The notes beneath the pieces are model-generated. The model saw only the letters and a program-made list of their open reading frames with translations, was not told where the DNA came from and did not search any database. Made by a program: the position numbers and the translations under genes. This document shows positions 60,778 through 64,000 of a DNA stretch of 64,000 nucleotides, one piece after another. The stretch lies in assembly GCF_003967515.1 (NCBI RefSeq), contig NZ_BIFQ01000002.1, positions 1,178,001 to 1,242,000 of the forward strand, read 5' to 3'. This DNA is from Dictyobacter aurantiacus. Lineage in GTDB: Bacteria > Chloroflexota > Ktedonobacteria > Ktedonobacterales > Ktedonobacteraceae. Positions within the stretch are counted from its first letter, which is position 1. Each line of letters starts with the position of its first letter.

Positions 60778-61656
60778 ATGCGTCTATTAACTTTTCATGC
60801 GCCAACAGGTTTAAAGTTAGGAATCAAAACCGAGCGCGGCATCATCGATGTGGCCGCCGCCAGCACGGCGTTACATATTCAGCACGTTCCTGCTACTTTT
60901 GAAGAGCTCTGTAGTGGAGATGCTGTTGATCTGCAGGGATTACACCAGCTGGTTAACGCGGCCGAAGGCAAAAGTGGCGACTGGCTGCTGTCAGAGGACA
61001 ACATCCAATATGGTCCCAGTGCCTCACGTTATGGCAAGATCATCTGCGTAGGATTGAATTACCGGCGCCACGCGGCTGAATCGAAGATGCCCGTACCAGA
61101 ATCGCCGGTACTCTTCCCCAAATACGCCAACACACTGGCGGGCTCTGGTGAAGATATTCCCTTGCCTGCGAACGCCACGCAATATGACTATGAGGCGGAG
61201 CTGGCACTGGTCATCGGACGCCGCGCCCACAATGTTTCAGAACAGGAAGCCCTTGATTATGTGCTGGGCTATTGTAACGGACACGACCTGAGCGCACGCG
61301 ACCTCCAGTTCCGTACCTCGCAATGGATGCTTGGCAAGACGGTCGACAAATTCCTGCCCATCGGCCCGTACCTGGTTACCTCTGACGAGGTCGGTGATCC
61401 ACAAAACTTGAGCATCAAACTCTGGCTCAATGGTGAGATACGCCAGCAATCCAACACCTCGGATATGATCTTCTCGGTCCCCTATCTTGTGAGCTACCTG
61501 AGCCAGTATATTACGCTAGAGCCGGGTGACACGATCGTCACCGGTACACCTGAAGGGGTCATCTCGGGCTATGCCCAACCTCAATGGCTCAAGGCGGGTG
61601 ACCAGGTCACGATCGAGATCGGTAACCTGGGTAGATTGACAAATGTCCTACGCTAA
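60778..61656 (+). CDS. FAH-family hydrolase (diketo-acid hydrolase candidate)
   Basis: A 292-residue fumarylacetoacetate hydrolase-family enzyme. The core ICVGLNYRRHAAESKMPVPE opens the catalytic domain. Metal ligands are the Glu residues in YDYEAELALVIG (ExE) and Asp in NGHDLSARDLQFR. The end reads GDTIVTGTPEGV. In sugar-acid routes related proteins cleave 2,4-diketo-3-deoxy acids into pyruvate and a hydroxy acid. Together with the dehydrogenase and dehydratase genes following it, that role is a good inference here. AAAGGAAAGG precedes the ATG. It is 89 bp downstream of the GntR gene on the same strand. Confidence 0.9.
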   Translation: MRLLTFHAPTGLKLGIKTERGIIDVAAASTALHIQHVPATFEELCSGDAVDLQGLHQLVNAAEGKSGDWLLSEDNIQYGPSASRYGKIICVGLNYRRHAAESKMPVPESPVLFPKYANTLAGSGEDIPLPANATQYDYEAELALVIGRRAHNVSEQEALDYVLGYCNGHDLSARDLQFRTSQWMLGKTVDKFLPIGPYLVTSDEVGDPQNLSIKLWLNGEIRQQSNTSDMIFSVPYLVSYLSQYITLEPGDTIVTGTPEGVISGYAQPQWLKAGDQVTIEIGNLGRLTNVLR

Positions 61657-61708
61657 GCCTGTCTTTGCGGATACACGGCAAGAAAAAATACACTGAAAGG
61701 ATAGAGGG

Positions 61709-62758
61709 ATGAGTACAACGCAACAGATGGAAGCGTTAACCTGGCTGGGTCCACGTATGATGGAGATGCGCACGACCGGAGTCCCCCAGCCCAAAGCGGG
61801 CGAGGTATTGCTCAAGGTAAGCGCGGCCGGTATCTGCGGATCAGAGTTGAGCGGCTACCTGGGTGAAAATAGCCTGCGTAAACCACCCTTAGTGATGGGG
61901 CATGAAGCCGCCGGTCGGGTCGTGCAGGTAACAGATGGAACCTTTCACGATGGCAGCCCGGCCAGCATAGATACGCGGGTTACCTTCAATCCCCTGATCA
62001 CCTGCGGACACTGTGATCGCTGTAGGGCCAACCGACCAAATCTCTGCCGCACCCGCCAGATCATTGGCATCCATCGTCCGGGTGCCTTCGCAGATTATGT
62101 AGCCGTGCCTGCTCAACTCTGCTATCCCTTACCAGACAATATGTCGACCTCGATCGCTTCCCTGGCTGAACCACTGGCATGTTCCGTAAGAGCCGTCTCT
62201 ATCGCGCACCTACAGCCGGAGCAGAGCCTCTTCATTCTGGGTGCGGGACCTATTGGACTCTTCTGCCTGGCCGCCGCAAAGGCACTGGGCATCCAGAATA
62301 TCGTAATCAGCGACATGTCGCCATCCCGACTGGACATCGCGAACCGCTGGGGTGCGCAGGCAACCATCAACGCGGGCGAGCAAAACGTGGTGGAGACCAT
62401 TCAACAACTCTTTCCGGGTGGTGTTGACGCGGTCATCGACGCGGTTGGCTTGAACAGCACGCGCGCCCAGGCGGTCCAGGCCGCAGTTCCCGGTGGGCAA
62501 GTCGTCTTTATTGGCCTCCATCACGAATCTTCTCCGCTGGAAGCGAACTACCTGGTCCGACAAGAAGTAACGATCAGTGGAAGCTTTAGCTACACGCCAG
62601 CCGATTTTGACCTCTCCTTCGGGTACCTGAAGCAGGGCCTGCTGCAAGCTGAAACAGATTGGCTGGAGGAACGTCCGCTGGCCGCTGGTGCCAACGCATT
62701 CGCCGAATTGATCGCCGGCAGTGTGGCGGCCACAAAAATCGTTCTGCGTGTAGAATAA
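61709..62758 (+). CDS. Zinc-dependent alcohol/sugar-alcohol dehydrogenase (MDR)
   Basis: A 349-residue medium-chain dehydrogenase. The catalytic zinc site has Cys in AAGICGSEL and His-Glu in LVMGHEAAG. The structural zinc site is CGHCDRCRANRPNLC with all four Cys. The NAD-binding Rossmann motif is LGAGPIGLF near residue 175, and ISDMSPSRL follows beta-2, with Asp favouring NAD. It resembles threonine/sorbitol/galactitol dehydrogenases. In this operon it may oxidise a 2-keto-3-deoxy sugar acid or the starting sugar. It lies 52 bp after the FAH gene and 24 bp before the dehydratase gene. Confidence 0.92.
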   Translation: MSTTQQMEALTWLGPRMMEMRTTGVPQPKAGEVLLKVSAAGICGSELSGYLGENSLRKPPLVMGHEAAGRVVQVTDGTFHDGSPASIDTRVTFNPLITCGHCDRCRANRPNLCRTRQIIGIHRPGAFADYVAVPAQLCYPLPDNMSTSIASLAEPLACSVRAVSIAHLQPEQSLFILGAGPIGLFCLAAAKALGIQNIVISDMSPSRLDIANRWGAQATINAGEQNVVETIQQLFPGGVDAVIDAVGLNSTRAQAVQAAVPGGQVVFIGLHHESSPLEANYLVRQEVTISGSFSYTPADFDLSFGYLKQGLLQAETDWLEERPLAAGANAFAELIAGSVAATKIVLRVE

Positions 62759-62782
62759 AGCGAAACAAAAAGGATGAGTAAG

Positions 62783-63961
62783 ATGAAAATCAGTGCGGTA
62801 CGTCCGCTTGTTCTTGGCACACCCTGGCGTAATCTAACCTATGTCGTCGTCGAGACGGATGAAGGGCTGCGTGGTGTGGGAGAAGTACGCATGGTTAACC
62901 ATACCGAGTCGCTCCTGGGCTATCTAAATGAAGCGGCCAGGCATCACATACTGGGCTCGGATCCCTTCAGGATCGAGGATCTCACGCAGCGGATGTTCAG
63001 ACGTGACTTCGCGCGACCCAGCGAGATCATGATGTCGGCGATCGCCGCCGTTGAAATCGCCTGCTGGGACATCATGGGGCAGGCGCTCAATGTTCCAGTT
63101 TATCAGTTGCTGGGAGGCGCCGTACGAGAACGCATCCCGGCTTATGCCAACGGATGGTATACAGTAGAACGCTCGCCGGCGGAATTTCACGCGGCCGCAA
63201 AAAGAGTCGCGGCACGCGGCTATCGCGCGCTCAAAGTCGATCCGTTCGGCGCCGGTTTCTATGAGCTGAGTCGTACCGAGAAACGGCGCGCCATCTCACT
63301 CATCGAGGCCATACGTGCGGCCGTCGGTGAGGAGATAGATATATTTATAGAAATGCATGGACGCTTCAACGCCGCCACCGCGACGGAAATGATACGGGAA
63401 CTGGCACGCTTTACTCCCGGCTGGTTTGAAGAGCCAGTACCACCCGAAAATCTGGCGGTTCTCAAGAAGGTCAGCGACGCCACCGGTCCACTGGGAATCC
63501 CCATCGCCACCGGCGAACGTCTGCATACACCATACGAGTTCCGCGAACTATTTGAGCTACAGGCGGCGGACATCGTCCAGGCGGATATTACGCATACTGG
63601 TGGTCTACTGGCAAGCAAAAAGATCGCCGCCTGGGCGGATGCTTATTATATGCTGATCGCGCCACATAACGTATGTGGTCCGGTTGGAACAGCGGCGGCC
63701 CTGCACCTGGCAGCCAGTACCACCAACTTCAAAATCCAGGAGCACTTTAACGACTTCGCCGATGCCTGGGTGAAGGACGTAGTCACCGGCATGCCCGAAG
63801 TTGATCCAGCCGATGGTAGCTTCCCGTTACCATCAGGACCAGGACTGGGCGTCAAGCTGAACGAAGACTTCATCGCCGCACACCCACATAAAGATGTCTT
63901 CTTCGATCTCTTCAAGCAGGACTGGCAGTATCGGCAGGCTGAACAGCCAGCCGCCCAATAA
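62783..63961 (+). CDS. Enolase-superfamily sugar-acid dehydratase (mandelate racemase-like)
   Basis: A 392-residue enzyme with the capping domain (residues 1-120, MKISAVRPLVLGTPWRNLTY) and a (beta/alpha)7-beta barrel. The KxD general base is in ALKVDPFG, metal ligands are in IFIEMHGRF, FEEPVPPEN and IATGERL, and the His of PHNVCGPVGT completes the galactonate/fuconate dehydratase-like site. The ATG at 62783 is chosen over 62774 because AAGGA is then at a normal distance. It probably dehydrates an aldonic acid to a 2-keto-3-deoxy acid, the first step of the pathway whose later enzymes are encoded upstream. The exact sugar is unknown. Confidence 0.9.
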   Translation: MKISAVRPLVLGTPWRNLTYVVVETDEGLRGVGEVRMVNHTESLLGYLNEAARHHILGSDPFRIEDLTQRMFRRDFARPSEIMMSAIAAVEIACWDIMGQALNVPVYQLLGGAVRERIPAYANGWYTVERSPAEFHAAAKRVAARGYRALKVDPFGAGFYELSRTEKRRAISLIEAIRAAVGEEIDIFIEMHGRFNAATATEMIRELARFTPGWFEEPVPPENLAVLKKVSDATGPLGIPIATGERLHTPYEFRELFELQAADIVQADITHTGGLLASKKIAAWADAYYMLIAPHNVCGPVGTAAALHLAASTTNFKIQEHFNDFADAWVKDVVTGMPEVDPADGSFPLPSGPGLGVKLNEDFIAAHPHKDVFFDLFKQDWQYRQAEQPAAQ

Positions 63962-63984
63962 CAGGATCAGATACGGCATCCGCA

Positions 63985-64000
63985 ATGGCGAAATACCCCA
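63985..64000 (+). CDS. Possible start of a further operon gene (cut by window edge)
   Basis: An ATG at 63985 opens a frame reading MAKYP before the window ends, 23 bases after the dehydratase stop and behind AGGATCAG. The spacing fits another member of the sugar-acid operon, but five codons prove nothing. Confidence 0.25.

Overview
The window looks like a chromosomal segment of a soil-type Chloroflexota bacterium, most probably of the class Ktedonobacteria. This is inferred from gene content and not from any rRNA or ribosomal gene. The clues are a YYY-motif membrane protein (DUF2298) of a family known mainly from Chloroflexota and archaea, a multi-PAS histidine kinase, many Gln/Pro-rich or zinc-ribbon proteins of unknown function, and a very high load of long, perfect intergenic palindromes. 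No tRNA, rRNA, CRISPR array or complete insertion sequence was seen. Genes run in short, mostly independent units on both strands.

Region by region. 1-7.8 kb: a LiaS/NarX-type sensor kinase overlapping its response regulator (cut by the window edge), an MMPL transporter, an aldo/keto reductase divergent from a LysR regulator with an ATAG-N7-CTAT box between them, and two proteins of unknown function. 8-17.4 kb: zinc-ribbon and DUF1269-like proteins, a GC-rich double hairpin with a 25-bp tandem array, an SDR, a second aldo/keto reductase, a cytochrome P450, a PaaI-type thioesterase coupled to an unknown SCEGH-motif protein, a DHA2 drug exporter and a Gln/Pro-rich protein. 17.6-25.3 kb: a GH13 enzyme, an MFS exporter, a secreted protein, a ribbon-helix-helix/VOC fusion regulator behind a 56-bp palindrome, and an amidohydrolase. 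25.3-34.7 kb: a glycan-use locus (three glycoside hydrolases, a sugar ABC importer, and a divergent LacI regulator with a CG-centred operator). 34.7-47.4 kb: a pseudo-receiver protein, the YYY protein, an orphan PAS kinase, a cyanophycinase-like peptidase, an HtrA protease and small proteins. 47.5-53.1 kb: a 1344-residue solenoid made of about 26 strict 37-residue repeats, then DNA polymerase IV. 53.1-59.7 kb: a gene-poor stretch with an orphan consensus promoter, two acetyltransferases, an orphan Eco57I-like DNA methylase and a lipoprotein. 59.9-64 kb: a GntR-controlled sugar-acid operon (FAH hydrolase, zinc dehydrogenase, enolase-superfamily dehydratase) that fits a diketo-hydrolase route.

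The most unusual signal is a family of intergenic elements that recurs at least six times. Each has a conserved GC-rich 5' module around GCGTCCGCTACGCGGCCGC, then a long perfect hairpin whose arms differ in every copy, and in most copies a conserved 3' module around GAGCACCGCAGGTGCGAA. Two copies about 195 bp long have terminal inverted repeats and start directly at a stop codon. Further hairpins of the same build, several with the same GC-ATTC-GC apex, lack the flanking module. One copy has tandemly duplicated its 3' arm with a 50-bp period.
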